From Stenopsyche tienmushanensis (Eukaryota > Arthropoda > Insecta > Trichoptera > Stenopsychidae), in NCBI GenBank assembly GCA_008973525.1, contig WACJ01000360.1, forward strand, positions 62,001 through 126,000: DNA of 64,000 bases. The letters are read 5' to 3'. The position numbers and the translations under genes are program-made. The notes below the pieces were generated by a model. That model searched no databases. It worked only from the letters and a program-made list of their open reading frames with translations, and was not told the origin of the DNA. This document shows, piece after piece, positions 27,201 through 36,644 of the stretch (the stretch's first letter is position 1; every line of letters begins with the position of its first letter).

Positions 27201-28112
27201 CCGGTCTTTTCAAAATTTGATTTGCTCATGAAATGCCTATTTTACATTTTAAAAATAGTATTAAATAAAGATAAGCTTAGTAACGAAATATAATTCAATA
27301 TCATAAAGCACTATGGCATCGATAAGGATAACTAGCATATAGAAATAAGTCCCCAATCGGATAAATGGATCTCATAAAAATCTAAATATATTGTTTCTAT
27401 ATTCATTTTTAGTATAAATATATTACAATAAATGTGTAGGAAGAGACCTTTAAATTCTTCGGTATAACGAGAAGAAATCAATTACTTCATACTAAAATGG
27501 ATTGAGTTGTTCAAATTTAGCTTATTAAAATTCCATTTGCCATTTAAAAGTTGCTCAAGTAAAATGATCGTCCTCAAGCTAATCGCACAATAATTTAATT
27601 TGAAATCCACAGCTTGCTAATAATTATGGAGCATCTGATTAAATGGCGGAGAGAAGTCGTTTCAGCTCGTAAAACCAAAAACTTGTCAAACAAAGAGACT
27701 CTCACTTCTTTGCCATGTTTTACCATCCATCTGTTTTATTGCTGAGCACCATTATCGTGAATATTTCATCCTTTTATAAAATCGAAGCCCGTTTTCATTC
27801 CCCTTTTTATTGTTATGGTAAGATATAAATTTTTGATTGAGTGAAATGTGGTACGCTCGGGTAAAATAAAACGACAGCAAGTTTTGCCTTATTCTATAAA
27901 ATCAATAGTTGGCCGTATAATAAACGCGTTAATTTATTATAATTATTGTGTTCATTTTTGAAGCTTTTAATCCCGTAGTAATATTTGATTTGTTATCTTT
28001 TCAGGCTGAAGAGCTCGACATAGACTTGTCTGATCCAGAGCTGAATAAAGCAGCGACTAAGATTCAGGCATCGTTCCGAGGTCACAGGGTGCGCAAAGAC
28101 ACCGACAATTAA
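12110..28112 (+). CDS. igl: igloo-like IQ-motif calmodulin-binding protein, 3' part of gene
   Basis: Two exons, 12110-12216 and 28005-28112, each encode one IQ motif of the same pattern (AATKIQASFRGHQVRK and AATKIQASFRGHRVRK) and join in phase 0. The linker AEELDIDLSDPELNK before the second motif and the short C-terminus match insect igloo proteins, relatives of GAP-43/neuromodulin and neurogranin. IQ motifs of this kind bind calmodulin; igloo is known from the Drosophila nervous system. The first exon here opens with two bases of a split codon after an acceptor, so upstream exons and the start codon are outside the window. The 15.8-kb intron holds many transposon fragments. The identity rests on motif sequence and linker; other small IQ proteins are less likely. 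Confidence 0.85.
12950..13350. mobile_element. Rearranged copy of the Tc1/mariner-type element at 2976-3865
   Basis: Its right end reverse complements to GCACATGGACCGACTATTTT, matching the left terminus of the 2976-3865 element. The segment 12990-13010 carries GAAATCCAGTGGTGTCAGGT, the reverse complement of the LTPLDFF codons. Sequence at 13105-13330, in contrast, matches 3480-3860 in direct orientation. The two halves therefore point in opposite directions, so this copy is rearranged internally. It lies in the igloo intron. Confidence 0.5.
14372..14432 (-). repeat. Possible pogo/Tigger-like terminus
   Basis: The minus strand from 14432 reads CAGTACTCTATAGTCTGACA, then ACAATCCGACATCG and GTCGGATTACC. 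The spacing of paired TCCGAC/GTCGGATTA motifs resembles pogo-type ends, but no TA target is visible. Confidence 0.3.
14662..14683. repeat. (GA)n microsatellite
   Basis: About ten GA dinucleotides with one interruption, at the left edge of a GC-rich inserted block. Confidence 0.85.
14684..14930. repeat. GC-rich inserted block with a perfect 12-bp hairpin
   Basis: A sharp GC-rich island in AT-rich intron. CAGGTGCAATGT (14786-14797) and ACATTGCACCTG (14836-14847) are exact reverse complements around a 38-bp loop. It contains GAGATGGCGCTGTTAAAATC and a related AGATGTCGCTGTTAATC. It abuts the decayed end of a Tigger transposase fragment, which suggests insertion into it. I cannot name the family. 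Confidence 0.45.
14935..15290 (-). pseudogene. pogo/Tigger transposase N-terminal fragment with its terminus
   Basis: The minus strand starts at 15290 with CAGCAGACTCGCGATAATCC followed by GGCCCC, next to TA (15291-15292), a Tigger-like terminus and target. Downstream, in shifting frames, come NEYVCKLASEYDVGPSTI (first helix-turn-helix), VKRQTFKKDKHSEVEEALY and QERNRHTSISGPIL (the CENP-B-type DNA-binding part of Tigger transposases). The DDE catalytic region is absent. Frameshifts show it is inactive. It lies in the igloo intron. Confidence 0.7.
15293..16625. other. No gene seen; igloo intron
   Basis: No coding exon or recognised repeat. Short ORFs such as 15967-16173 have no domain and no relatives I recognise. 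Confidence 0.45.
16628..17055 (+). mobile_element. Dispersed repeat with an RTE/SINE-like 3' tail
   Basis: It begins ATACCCGGCATGTATTGCAA and ends with TTTCATCGCAATCGGATGAA, then GAACAAACAAACATTG and a TTTTTATATAGAAGAT tail. The 'CATCGCAATCGG ... GAACAAACAAAC ... TTTATATA' layout is typical of the 3' ends of RTE-type LINE/SINE repeats in insects, and the whole is GC-richer than its flanks. The class is by resemblance only. Confidence 0.4.
17056..18779. other. No gene seen; igloo intron
   Basis: AT-rich sequence with no supportable feature; some GC-richer patches at 17170-17290 and 17930-18420 could be unclassified repeat. Confidence 0.4.
18780..20040 (-). pseudogene. hAT transposase remnant (ZBED5-like), N-terminal and middle part
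   Basis: Minus strand from 20015: a BED-type zinc finger remnant (LQCVLCKVVLSHEEPSKLKRH), then a gap with stops. Next comes LFKELCKDMDFDHEVLLFYT, and immediately VLWLSKENIVNRVFKLKDEI, the signature core block of ZBED5/SCAND3-like hAT transposases. KAWLKKVAYLADI follows. Numerous frameshifts and stops show long decay. It sits in the igloo intron. The C-terminal region seen at 24125-24780 is not part of this copy. Confidence 0.8.
20041..21394. other. No gene seen; igloo intron
   Basis: No supportable exon, RNA gene or element boundary. Confidence 0.4.
21395..21535 (+). mobile_element. Degraded retroelement 3' end with TGATGATG tail
   Basis: The stretch TATTGAGCGTATGAAGAGGT, then GTGAATATATACAGG, ends GCACTATGCATGATGATGAT. 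It aligns with the better copies at 49265-49490 and 56690-57127, which share 'CAATATCGAACGAATGA..AGGTGAATGTATGATACAG' and the terminal GCACTATGATGATGATGAT. Confidence 0.45.
22664..22860 (-). pseudogene. R1-type reverse transcriptase palm-domain fragment
   Basis: The minus strand encodes NSIRVIWHLILRALKEIDTP followed by PPYLTRMVVSYLRGRTL. This is the N-terminal palm block (FNS..W..I...L.......YL..M..SYL..R) of R1-clade LINE reverse transcriptases. About 65 residues survive, with no flanking RT motifs. The left edge abuts a short palindrome, ACCACCATTTTGGTGGT (22637-22653). Confidence 0.75.
22861..24124. other. No gene seen; igloo intron
   Basis: AT-rich DNA with A-rich tracts around 23920-24055. 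Nothing supportable. Confidence 0.4.
24125..25478 (-). pseudogene. hAT transposon (ZBED5-like) remnant, C-terminal transposase plus 5' terminus
   Basis: The minus strand begins at 25478 with CAGTGATTCCCAAAGTGGTC, a hAT-type terminus, followed by subterminal repeats of a 'GTCTATG...GGGGTC' kind. Transposase codons appear only at 24780-24125: LGDSLNLIKTKSILSAFLAR, KKNIGWDEFSQFPNLL, CQERRRFNLRSTFKCPL, INPYGDIEETNVIIQEELTE, and finally a degenerate copy of the conserved hAT C-terminal dimerisation block. The N-terminal part is missing and a 15-bp tandem array sits in its place. Stops and frameshifts mark it as dead. Confidence 0.7.
24897..25059. repeat. 15-bp tandem array, about 11 units
   Basis: The unit CCCAACCTCACATAG repeats in exact 15-bp register from 24897 with near-perfect identity for the first eight copies; the last three units diverge (ATCTCACATAC, AACATAACATAC, AACCTAACTC). 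The low divergence compared with the decayed hAT around it suggests a recent expansion. A 106-residue minus-strand ORF with a five-residue repeat is a by-product. Confidence 0.95.
25487..26267. other. No gene seen; igloo intron
   Basis: No supportable exon. A GC-richer patch at 26040-26130 is unclassified. Confidence 0.4.
26276..26864 (+). mobile_element. Intact hAT-type MITE, 589 bp, with perfect 8-bp target duplication
   Basis: CAAAATAA occurs at 26268-26275 and again at 26865-26872, directly flanking the element. Its left end is CAGGGTCGTAACAAGGG and its right end, reverse complemented, is CAGAGCCGTAACCAGGG; both continue to a GCGCCC motif. An 8-bp duplication with CAG-starting short inverted repeats is the hAT hallmark. 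No transposase is encoded, so it needed a partner for movement. Relatives: 60898-61450 and a terminus at 576-660. It lies in the igloo intron. Confidence 0.92.
26873..28004. other. No gene seen; end of igloo intron
   Basis: AT-rich intron up to the acceptor at 28002-28004. Confidence 0.5.
28005..28112 (+). CDS. igl: igloo-like gene, terminal coding exon with IQ motif and stop
   Basis: Follows TTTTCAG at 27998-28004. Encodes AEELDIDLSDPELNK, then AATKIQASFRGHRVRK and DTDN, stop TAA at 28110-28112. Phase 0 with the previous exon. Confidence 0.92.
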   Translation, partial: AEELDIDLSDPELNKAATKIQASFRGHRVRKDTDN

Positions 28113-28545
28113 CGTGTCGTCGCAATTGAAATAGAAGAAAAATTTTCGCAAGCAACTATTGCCAGGATCGCTTCATCCATTTCCCTTCAAAATTACATCA
28201 GTACTGCCAGGCTTCATAATAATACTCAGCGTCTGTGTTTCAACATTGCACTTTAAACGAGATAACATTTTAAAAGTTTTAATAGGACGCATGGATAATG
28301 CGGTTGTAATGAAGAATAATTGTTTTATTAATTTTACAATTATATCATATTTATTCCATAGAAACAAATTTATCTGATATTCCAAGGATATATTCCGAGA
28401 CGGAAGTAATATCTCTTCTGACGCCGTCAGTATTTACTAACTAATATGAGACGTTTTTGATTCTATATTTTTCTAGCTGATCGAGATCAATTACTTACTT
28501 AGAATTATTATAATATAAATAAGTACACGAAATAATATTAATATC

Positions 28546-28551
28546 AATAAA
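28546..28551 (+). terminator. igl: Polyadenylation signal of the igloo-like gene
   Basis: AATAAA 434 bp after the stop codon, the first canonical hexamer in the 3' UTR that is well placed; cleavage would fall near 28565-28575. Longer 3' UTRs are possible. Confidence 0.5.
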
Positions 28552-28574
28552 CTTTGAATGATCTATGAAAATCA

Positions 28575-31500
28575 TGCTTTTTTTAATAAAAACTAATAAT
28601 ATTCACATAAATCTATGCTTGTTCATATGAAAAATTTTACATGTATGTGAATTTTTAAAATGAATTAGTAAATAACCTTTAAATCGGTTTCATTAAGCTT
28701 TATCTTCAAATTTAACTTAAAAATTTAGATCATCTATCTGAAGCATGCTAGAATTCAGATATCTAATTGGTACAATAAAAGTCTTATTTAAGCCCACAAC
28801 AATCTCCAAAATTAAAAATTAATATTGTTAATATTTTAGTAATTAATAAGTGCAGAGTTTGTTGATATTTCTTTATTATTTTTACTGTGATTGAAGTTTT
28901 TAAATGTTATCGAGTCAATTCAACTCTTAAGAAAAATCAACGAGAACTGGCATTGCTGATATAAATTTATTTAAGGTGAGAATCGATCACTGCCGAACTT
29001 ATATTATTAACAATTCTTATATGAACATATTATCCTACAGAACATTTGAAATATGGATACATTTAATCTTGAATGGTATTTAAATTTGAGAAAAATTAGT
29101 ATAACATACGTTATAACTTGTTTTCTCACAATTGTGGTTCGTTTTTAAAAAATATATAATTTCTGTAAACGCAATTCATAAAACCTGATACATATATAAA
29201 GGATTTACTTATCCTTATATTGAAAAAAAACACAATAGCTATGGAAAGAACCACAAATTTATATTTCTTGCATTATATGTATATACGTAAGTGATAAATT
29301 CATATTCAATATAAATTTTCTTCAAAAATAAAACCGTATGATGGTTTATCAAGCAGTGATTCATTCATTGTCGTTAATATACATCATAAAATATTATAGT
29401 TCTTGAAACAAAACCAAATGTTTTTGTTTCCAAGTTGATAAGGATAATATAAAAGCAATGTCAATTAACATGTTTAAAATGTGTTTCGAGAATATCGATA
29501 AAAAATAACGACGCATTTACTAAAATTATTGAAAGCTTGTGTCATTTAAATATGCAAAGATTCTTATCTATTTGGAAATAATGCGTTCGACGGTGTTCCT
29601 TTATAAATTCAAAATTTGTTTAATTATAAGAATTTTAGTAGTTTGATAAAACATATTAAATAGTCTTAAAAATATTATTAGCTTTGATGAAATTAATCGA
29701 TTTGTATTCCAGCTATTTATGTATTCATGATGTTATTTTGCATTAATTACTTCACATATTATCCTTCTTAATACATTCCGTATTCTAATTGAAATGTGCT
29801 TTTAGAATATTGTTTCATTCCTACAAACTACTAATATCAATATTAATTATCTAACATAGTTAATAATATTGAATATATATAAAACATACTTATACATGAA
29901 TTGAATAAAGTATTATATATTCAATGTGCAAACAAAAATATTATTAGTTTATCATATTATAAATCAAAAGCATATAAATATCATATAGTAAATGTATAAT
30001 TTGAAGTGAATTAATACACATTATATAGCGATCTCAGATTATTCTTAAAATAAACGTTAAAAAATAATTAATGGAATTTATAGACGGGTTTTTTAAATAC
30101 ATATAATTTTATTTCACACTGTGAAAATTATCTTTGGTCATTATACGGAAAATTCAATATCCTCTTCATACCAACGAGAACAAGCTTTCCTGCATACATT
30201 CCGAGGTAAATAATCGTAAAACACATCGATTATGAATTTACATACATATTTGTGAACTATGGTGATTGAATATTCGAATTACGTTCAATATACCTACATA
30301 AATAAACGGAACAAGATCCTTGTATTGTGATTAAAGATTAGCGATTAATATGAAATTTGGATATATTTGGATGCATAAAATAAATTCAAAAAGTATATGA
30401 ATGTTAAGATAAATCTGACTAATTTTTTAAAATTAATTTACAAGTGTTTAAGTGTTAAAAATAACACTCCACACACTTTTAAAATTTGTCATGAATTGCA
30501 TTAAAAATATTGAAATTTAACGATGTTTAGAATTTAAAATAAGATTCAGACCATTTTTAGTAAAGGCTGATCTGTTCTTAAACTTTGATCAGTAATAGAC
30601 TCATATAATACAGCATTGCAAGCGACGTAACACATTACTAAAATCGACGAATAAAAGGTCATTATATTTTGTGTATATCGATATTAATTAAAATAGAAAG
30701 AGCTTGCCAACATGAATGAAAAAATGTTAGTGATTCTATTAACGAATAAGTTGATTATCTGACAAAAGGATTTAAAAAATAAAAATATTGTGGACCGAAA
30801 TAATAAACTATACGCTGATAAGTTTGTATTAGACGACTTGAAAATGTTAAAACTAATAAAAGAATTGAGGAAATCTAGTTGTAATTGTATAAAAAGTGTT
30901 CGTAAATGATAGATGAAAGAAAAACACTTAATAATTTGTTGGTAATTGAAAATATCCATCATAATAACAATATTATACATGTATATAATGAGTCGGACAA
31001 CTCAGAGGAAGGGTGTCGAGCCTGCGTCCATAGTTCACAATTCGGATATTCAAGCTAAAATCTTAGCATTTCAATAATATGCTTATAAATTTACAGTTGT
31101 TTTAATTGTGTTGAAGAGGAACACATATTAATTTCAATATTATTTTAAAAATAGGAATTAATTTATTCTATATTTAATTTCAGACGACTCAAAAATATCT
31201 ATGCGCTAATATACCAAATGCAGTAATTGTGATAAATTAACAACAAATTTTAATGTTTTATTAGTAAATAAGGGTTCATAATATTTTCTTCTAACGTTTT
31301 GTTAAAAAAAAACCATTTAATCATTTAATAACTGTTCTGGTTAGTTTGTGTATCATAGGATGGTAAAGATATATTTACAATAATTTGCACTTATTATTGT
31401 AATTGCACGAATAAAAGTAGGCAGCATATTAAAAGACAACCAAAACTATCTGAAAACAATTTCAGTAGAGTGTTACGATAATTCAGATGATTAAAAAAAA

Positions 31501-32337
31501 ACATCTACAATTAAAGATTTCAATTTATTCTAACGGTAAACTAAACCGAAATGTTTGACAATTTGGTAAAATGAGCATTTAAATACAAAAAAAGTTGAAA
31601 AACAATTTAATAAAGACAAATTGATGATATTAATTCAATTTGTATATTATATGCACTCTGCTGTAAATTGAAATATAATAGTTACTATTAAAATTAATAA
31701 CTAATAGTAAGCTTTGAACTCATTAATATTTAGTAATATTGTTTTCATTATATACATATTATAATCACAAACATTATACATATATAAATAAATAAAATAT
31801 TTCAATAAGGTTTCGTTGATCATTAATCCCCTTTTATCTGTTCTTTTTGCCATTTATAAAGTCGCACGGTTGCTTGAAAAAAGGACACATAAAAATTTAC
31901 AAATAATAATTAAATCGTCATTTTAAGTATTCACAAAAGGATTTAGAAACCACTAAGAAGTAATCGATTAACTCCCAGAGGTCCGGGCGAACATATGTGT
32001 GCATTTCGCCGAGTCTAAGTTTATACAATAAAAGCACTTTGTGTGATGATTTTATCGATAAAATTTTAATTAGCGTTTTAAGATCTGGTGACACAAAAAT
32101 GTCTTAATATTATTTCCACGGAAAATTAGTCATTTATGTATAAATATGGGTTACATTTTCAGGTGTATTTAGGCATTTGGTCTTTGGGATTTTTACGAGT
32201 GAACTTAGTGACGAAAATAATTCTATAACATTCAATATTGTTTTATGAAATAGTGATAATTTAATTTGTGACAAGAAAATAATTTTATATGATACATATT
32301 TACTTAGTGATAATTTCAACATTAAATTTTGGACCAA
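28575..32337. other. Very AT-rich gap without visible genes
   Basis: 3.8 kb of AT-rich DNA between the igloo 3' end and a piggyBac remnant. ORFs (for example 30684-30980, minus) are leucine/phenylalanine/isoleucine-rich translations of AT-rich DNA without domains. Could include an extended igloo 3' UTR. Confidence 0.5.
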
Positions 32338-32815
32338 TCATGAATGAACAAGATGAAACACCAAACAAAGAAAATTACGAAGACAATATATCCAAAGGTC
32401 CTGATGATTCCATATTAAATTAAGAAGATGTAATTGATAGGGAATCAAGTCCGCTATTACCATCACGATAAAGACAAACTTTGAATAAGTCATCCTTGTC
32501 AACAGATTCTGAAGATGAACCACTTGATATAAATTTGGATTGGACAAATTACGAGCCACAGAGATATAACGAAGATTTTGAAAGTGTTCAAGGGGTAAAT
32601 TGTTTACCAAATAACCAGGAGAGTGTAGCAGATATCACGGGCTTATTTATTTGATATCATCACCGAATAAACAAATAGGTATCACACAACCAATCAACAT
32701 GAGTATAAAAATATTAGCCATACAGTAAAATGGGTTGACATGACGAAAACAGAACTGAAATGGTGGTTCGGTGTAGTGTTAATAATGTTCGATGAAGGTA
32801 GTGGTGTGTTTCTCA
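32338..32815 (+). pseudogene. piggyBac-like transposase N-terminal remnant
   Basis: The plus strand reads from ATG at 32340 MNEQDETPNKENYEDN, an acidic Asp/Glu/Ser-rich N-terminus with DINLDWTNYEPQ. Then, after frameshifts, comes HTVKWVDMTKTELKWWFGVV followed by LIMF. A 'W.D.T..E...F.G..I.MG' pattern after an acidic leader is characteristic of the start of the DDE_Tnp_1_7 domain of piggyBac transposases. At least three stops or frameshifts; the catalytic region is absent. Confidence 0.6.
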
Positions 32816-33130
32816 ACTTTTCCAACAATGAACTCATCCCCGACAATCCTAATCGTCTGATAAAGATTCAAAACATTATAGAATAAAATATTGTAATTGA
32901 TAGTTTTTATATTTCAAATCAGATTAAACATCTTTGAAATGCCATGTCAAAACCCTTGATAAGGTTTAAAATGCACGTTAAATTGCCATCGCCTTTTTTT
33001 AAAGATCTATAATGAAACAGATTTATTTTTTCAGATTCACTTTACATTTGAATCCCTTTTCTTTTGTGCACACTTTGTAAATGATCCATGTTAGATTGTC
33101 AACCCCCAATTCAAAGAAATGCTATATTTG

Positions 33131-33149
33131 TATATATATATATATATAT
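33131..33149. repeat. (TA)n microsatellite
   Basis: Nine and a half uninterrupted TA repeats. Confidence 0.9.
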
Positions 33150-33249
33150 GCCATGTACCACTCATTTTACGTAAAACATTTTGGGGCTGCCAATAAAAGT
33201 AATAATTACTGGAAAGGAGGGGGCTGGTATTCAGATACTTTATTTTAAA

Positions 33250-33543
33250 TTAGTGTATATTATAACAACCTTTTATAGACATTATTATTACGTCTAACGG
33301 AATGAACTTAGCTTTGGCTTCTAAAATAAGATTGGAGATGGACTCTACGGCATCGTCAATTTCGCGTTCATCAGATCCGGGAACGGAAGTGGATAGGAGG
33401 ATGTTGTAATCAAGATACGATCTGAAGTCTGACCAATTTGTCCGCTCGTATGCCAGCCTGACCGTGGGCGCTTTTATGAGTCCATCCTCCACATCAAAAA
33501 CAACTGGAAGATGATCAGATTGGAGAGCATCCACGGCCTTCAT
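33250..33543 (-). pseudogene. R1/jockey-type LINE endonuclease C-terminal fragment
   Basis: The minus strand encodes ALQSDHLPVVFDVEDG, containing SDHLPV, the last catalytic motif of apurinic-type endonucleases of non-LTR elements. It is followed by TNWSDFRSYLDYNI and IDDAVESISNLILEAKAKFI, the usual helical linker toward the RT domain. The 97-residue frame is open throughout but isolated, with nothing matching before or after it, so it is a fragment. It lies just downstream of Zmat5. Confidence 0.8.
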
Positions 33544-33644
33544 CCATCAATTTTTTATTAACTCTCCTGATCTCGTGATTTTTCTTAATGATAAAACTGT
33601 AGCATCAAGTAGTGACTACTGATTTTTATTTTCAGTTTAATGCA

Positions 33645-33650
33645 TTTATT
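33645..33650 (-). terminator. Candidate polyadenylation signal of Zmat5
   Basis: AATAAA on the minus strand about 80 bp past the Zmat5 stop; a second copy lies at 33625-33630. Confidence 0.45.
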
Positions 33651-33726
33651 TTCAATACCAAAGTAGCAGGACTAGTAACCATTAAAGATTTGCAAAATAC
33701 AATTGTCTTTTTTTTATCCAAGAATT

Positions 33727-34010
33727 TTAGCCCCATTCAGATATATTCCAATTTGAAAAATCATGAATGTTAATTTTTTTTAAACTAGGTGGAAGATTAG
33801 GAATTCTTTCCAGTTCTGCAGGATAATTCCAAGACATTAATTTTGCAAGGTCACTTTCTCCCGATACTAATTTTTCCACAAAAATTTTTTCTAATGCATT
33901 ACTATTATGTGCTCCTTTATTTCTTCTATCAGCCAACCAACCCTCGAAAGATTTGTTTCGACATGGATCATAGTGGCTTTCGATTGTCTTCATATGTTCT
34001 GCTTGGTCAA
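33727..34010 (-). CDS. Zmat5: Zmat5 exon 3
   Basis: Acceptor TTTTAG at 34011-34016; the frame opens in a split Ile codon and DQAEHMKTIESHYDP follows. Stop TAA at 33727-33729 after SEWG. Confidence 0.92.
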
Positions 34011-36644
34011 CTAAAAGAGAAAAATATGAATGATTAATATTTAATTTCAAATTAACAATCATTTATTTAAAAAATATTAATTAAGAGAAAATTAAGCATT
34101 TAGTCTTAATTTACAAATATTATATCCACGTAAGGGAAAAAAATTCTTGGACAACACTAGCCTAAAGATTACAAACAAACAAACATTTTGAGTTGATGAG
34201 GGTCCCGACTGGATTTCCATGCAAAACTACAATACATGATAAGCATTTTCTTGATGTATTATGAGGCTAAATTATTTTTAGTATTACGACCAAAAAAGTT
34301 CATGCGTGAATCAGGATGAATTTTAATTCTTAAAATTGATCAAACAGAGAGTAACTGGAATTAGCACACGGAAGAAAATGAATTTAATGGGTTTGTGATT
34401 AAAGATTTTTAACCCGTTGATGAGTAATCGCGCATATGTGCATTCGGACTCAGAGTGATACAGAAATAGATCCGATTCTCACACTCAATGTGCGAGAATC
34501 CGAGACAGAGACAGGTGTCTTGCATCTCATTATACACTTGTATGGTTGTGCTGTAAAGGTACCCCTGTATGTCTAACGCTTGAAACGCTCAACCCAAATG
34601 TATCGATTTCAAGCTTCAACAAATGCATTATTTTGTTCATAAAACTGAAGACACACATGTGTATTGTTTATGGTTACGCAAAGAAATGAACGAATATTGT
34701 GTGCTATCAACAGTGTTAAGGTTCATTTATTGATATACAAGCTTCACTCACGCTACACGCTTCTGAGAGATAGTCAATAAGTGGTGGACATATGAATATA
34801 GCATATATGTTTAACTCGATTTAAAATTAACTTACTAATCAACGGGTTATATAGAACTTCAAATTCAAATTTAGAAAACCTTCATAGAAAATAGTGTAAT
34901 TATGATTGATAAATTACAATTATAACTCACTTTCCCATTTCAACTTTTCCAATTGAAACCTGTCATAATGAGAAAATCTGCAGGCTGCGCCGAATATACA
35001 TTGCCCGCTCTCCATAAATTTCTTGCATGGATTTTTCTTTGATTCATTCTCAAATATTTTGCGCTTATCTGGAAATAAGAATATTTTTATAACAATGATA
35101 GACTCTTGATTAAAAATAAAAGGCCATATCTGTGAATAAGCCTACATCAAAATATTCCCCCGCACTATGATAACTTTATATGCATACATGCTCTCATTTA
35201 AATGTATAGTCAATGAGATTTTAAAATAGCAATTCTGCTCTGATAAAAGGCTAACAAACTATTTCTTAAAACATTATGTAAGGGAGAACACACGTATTTG
35301 CCTCCTGACGTGGGCAATCATTCAAAATCGAATGTAAAATATTTATATATATATATAAAATTGCATAACTTTTAAAATAGCTTACGTGTTTAAATATTTT
35401 TTTCAAGAATGTACTTACCAAGTATTCCACCATCAGTATAGATATTGAAATTTTTTAAAAGTTCTTGTCCTGATTTTTAATTACATCTAACACTTAAATG
35501 TGTTTTTTCAATGTTTTAAAACATTTTCAACAGTTATATTGATGACTTCTATATATTGATTATATGTTATATTGATCTATTGTACATAAGTATTTAAAAT
35601 GATTGGTTCATAAATAAATTTAACAAGTTGAAAAAATGACGATTGATTTATGTTTTTGTCTGAAGAAGCAATATAAATAGATATTATTTTATACGATGCT
35701 ACGTGTTTATCATGTCAAGCGACTCCCAAGCTGTGGACAAGTTTGAACGAAATGCTTCGAAAATATATTGCATATTACACAACTAAATACTAAAAATAAA
35801 ATAAATAAACCATTTATACTTATTAAACTTCTGAGAATTAGGATCATTCATAGATAAGAATTCATATATTCATCCAAAAATCAAACAAAAACGAAAAATG
35901 TATAACTTGATACATTTTTTTAAAATCCGTTTTAATTTTTTAAATAAATATATTTATTTACCCTGTATTCAGTTTTTTAAGACTAGAATAGACAATGAGG
36001 ATTATTTTGTTACTCTAATAAATAATAAAAAGAGTTTGGTGCATTTTATGGGTAATTACTAGAACTTTTACGACCCAACAAAACATTTTTTTTCACGGAC
36101 AATTTTAAATCATAATACGGTGAGCTATTGCTATAAAAAAACCATTTAGGATCATAGGTATTGAATCGTAAACATAAAGAAAAAATGTATTCGTATTGTG
36201 TAGAGTGCTAACAGCTGGAGAGATCTTGAACGATGCGCTAATCCGCGTTCGCACAAGCCGGCTGTTAACTGTCAATACATAATTCCGCGTTGCCGCAAAT
36301 TCCCGATTGTTAATTAGAACGCAACGAAATGTAGATTTAGCCGATGACCAATCTAACCACCTAAGAGTTATAAAAAAACCAAATTATGATAAATATTTTT
36401 GTTACAATACTCGTTATTTGGAAAGAGATATAGCTGTTTTTAGAAGTAAAAGATCACAAATGAGGAAAATGCGATGCCGATACGCGCATATTTCAAAAAA
36501 ATGCTTTGATTGATAACCTTCAAACTGTGCATAATGTTCGTTCCTCAGCCTCTGATGTTGCAATCCTTTCGAATGTTTCTTCACGGCGTTCGGAGTGTTA
36601 ACGAACGACTTATTGCAGTACTCGCAGTAATAACGGCGACCCAT
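33727..36644 (-). CDS. Zmat5: ZMAT5 orthologue: U11/U12 snRNP 20 kDa protein (minor spliceosome)
   Basis: Three exons, 36518-36644, 34931-35068 and 33727-34010, join in phase to 182 residues (human ZMAT5 is about 170). Residues 1-40 form a U1-type C2H2 finger (MGRRYYCEYCNKSFVNTPNA, then VKKHSKGLQH). Residues about 52-77 form a CCCH finger (NPCKKFMESGQCIFGAACRF then SH). The C-terminus has NLPPSLKKI and ends in ISEWG, like the PPSL...WG tail of ZMAT5. In animals the protein belongs to the U11/U12 di-snRNP that recognises minor-class introns in the nucleus. The ATG at 36644 is chosen because it gives the family's canonical MGRRY start. The gene is head-to-head with Cbl. One intron contains a piggyBac-type MITE. 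Confidence 0.93.
34413..34846. mobile_element. piggyBac-type MITE in Zmat5 intron 2
   Basis: Left: TTAA (34409-34412) then CCCGTTGATGAGTAA. Right: TTACTAATCAACGGG then TTAT (34847-34850), a one-base change of TTAA. The 15-bp termini are inverted repeats with one mismatch. The 434-bp interior encodes nothing. Shares GAATATTGTGTGCTATC and TACAAGCTTCA segments with the copy at 5707-6085. Confidence 0.8.
34931..35068 (-). CDS. Zmat5: Zmat5 exon 2
   Basis: Acceptor TTTCCAG at 35069-35075, donor GTGAGT at 34925-34930. Encodes DKRKIFENESKKNPC, the CCCH finger with C-x8-C-x5-C-x3-H spacing (CKKFMESGQCIFGAACRFSH), and DRFQLEKLKWE. Confidence 0.92.
35075..36517. other. Zmat5 intron 1; no further feature
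   Basis: AT-rich, 1.45 kb between GT at 36517-36516 and the acceptor at 35069-35070. No repeat boundary or RNA gene is seen. Confidence 0.6.
36518..36644 (-). CDS. Zmat5: Zmat5 exon 1 with start codon
   Basis: ATG at 36642-36644, then GRRYYCEYCNKSFV with the two cysteines and VKKHSKGLQH with the two histidines of the U1-type finger. Donor GTTATC follows CAGTTTGAAG. The upstream in-frame TTG is not needed. Confidence 0.92.

Noticed and set aside
30684..30980. 98-residue hydrophobic ORF as a membrane protein
   Set aside because: Phe/Ile/Leu/Asn-rich translation of very AT-rich DNA, no homology or start context.
33843..34037. Plus-strand ORF opposite Zmat5 exon 3
   Set aside because: Shadow of the minus-strand exon, which has conserved protein sequence and splice sites.
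36517..36518. U12-type (minor) introns in Zmat5 or Cbl
   Set aside because: Checked the donors: none fits RTATCCTTT; all are ordinary GT-AG introns, so no sign of self-regulation by the minor spliceosome.
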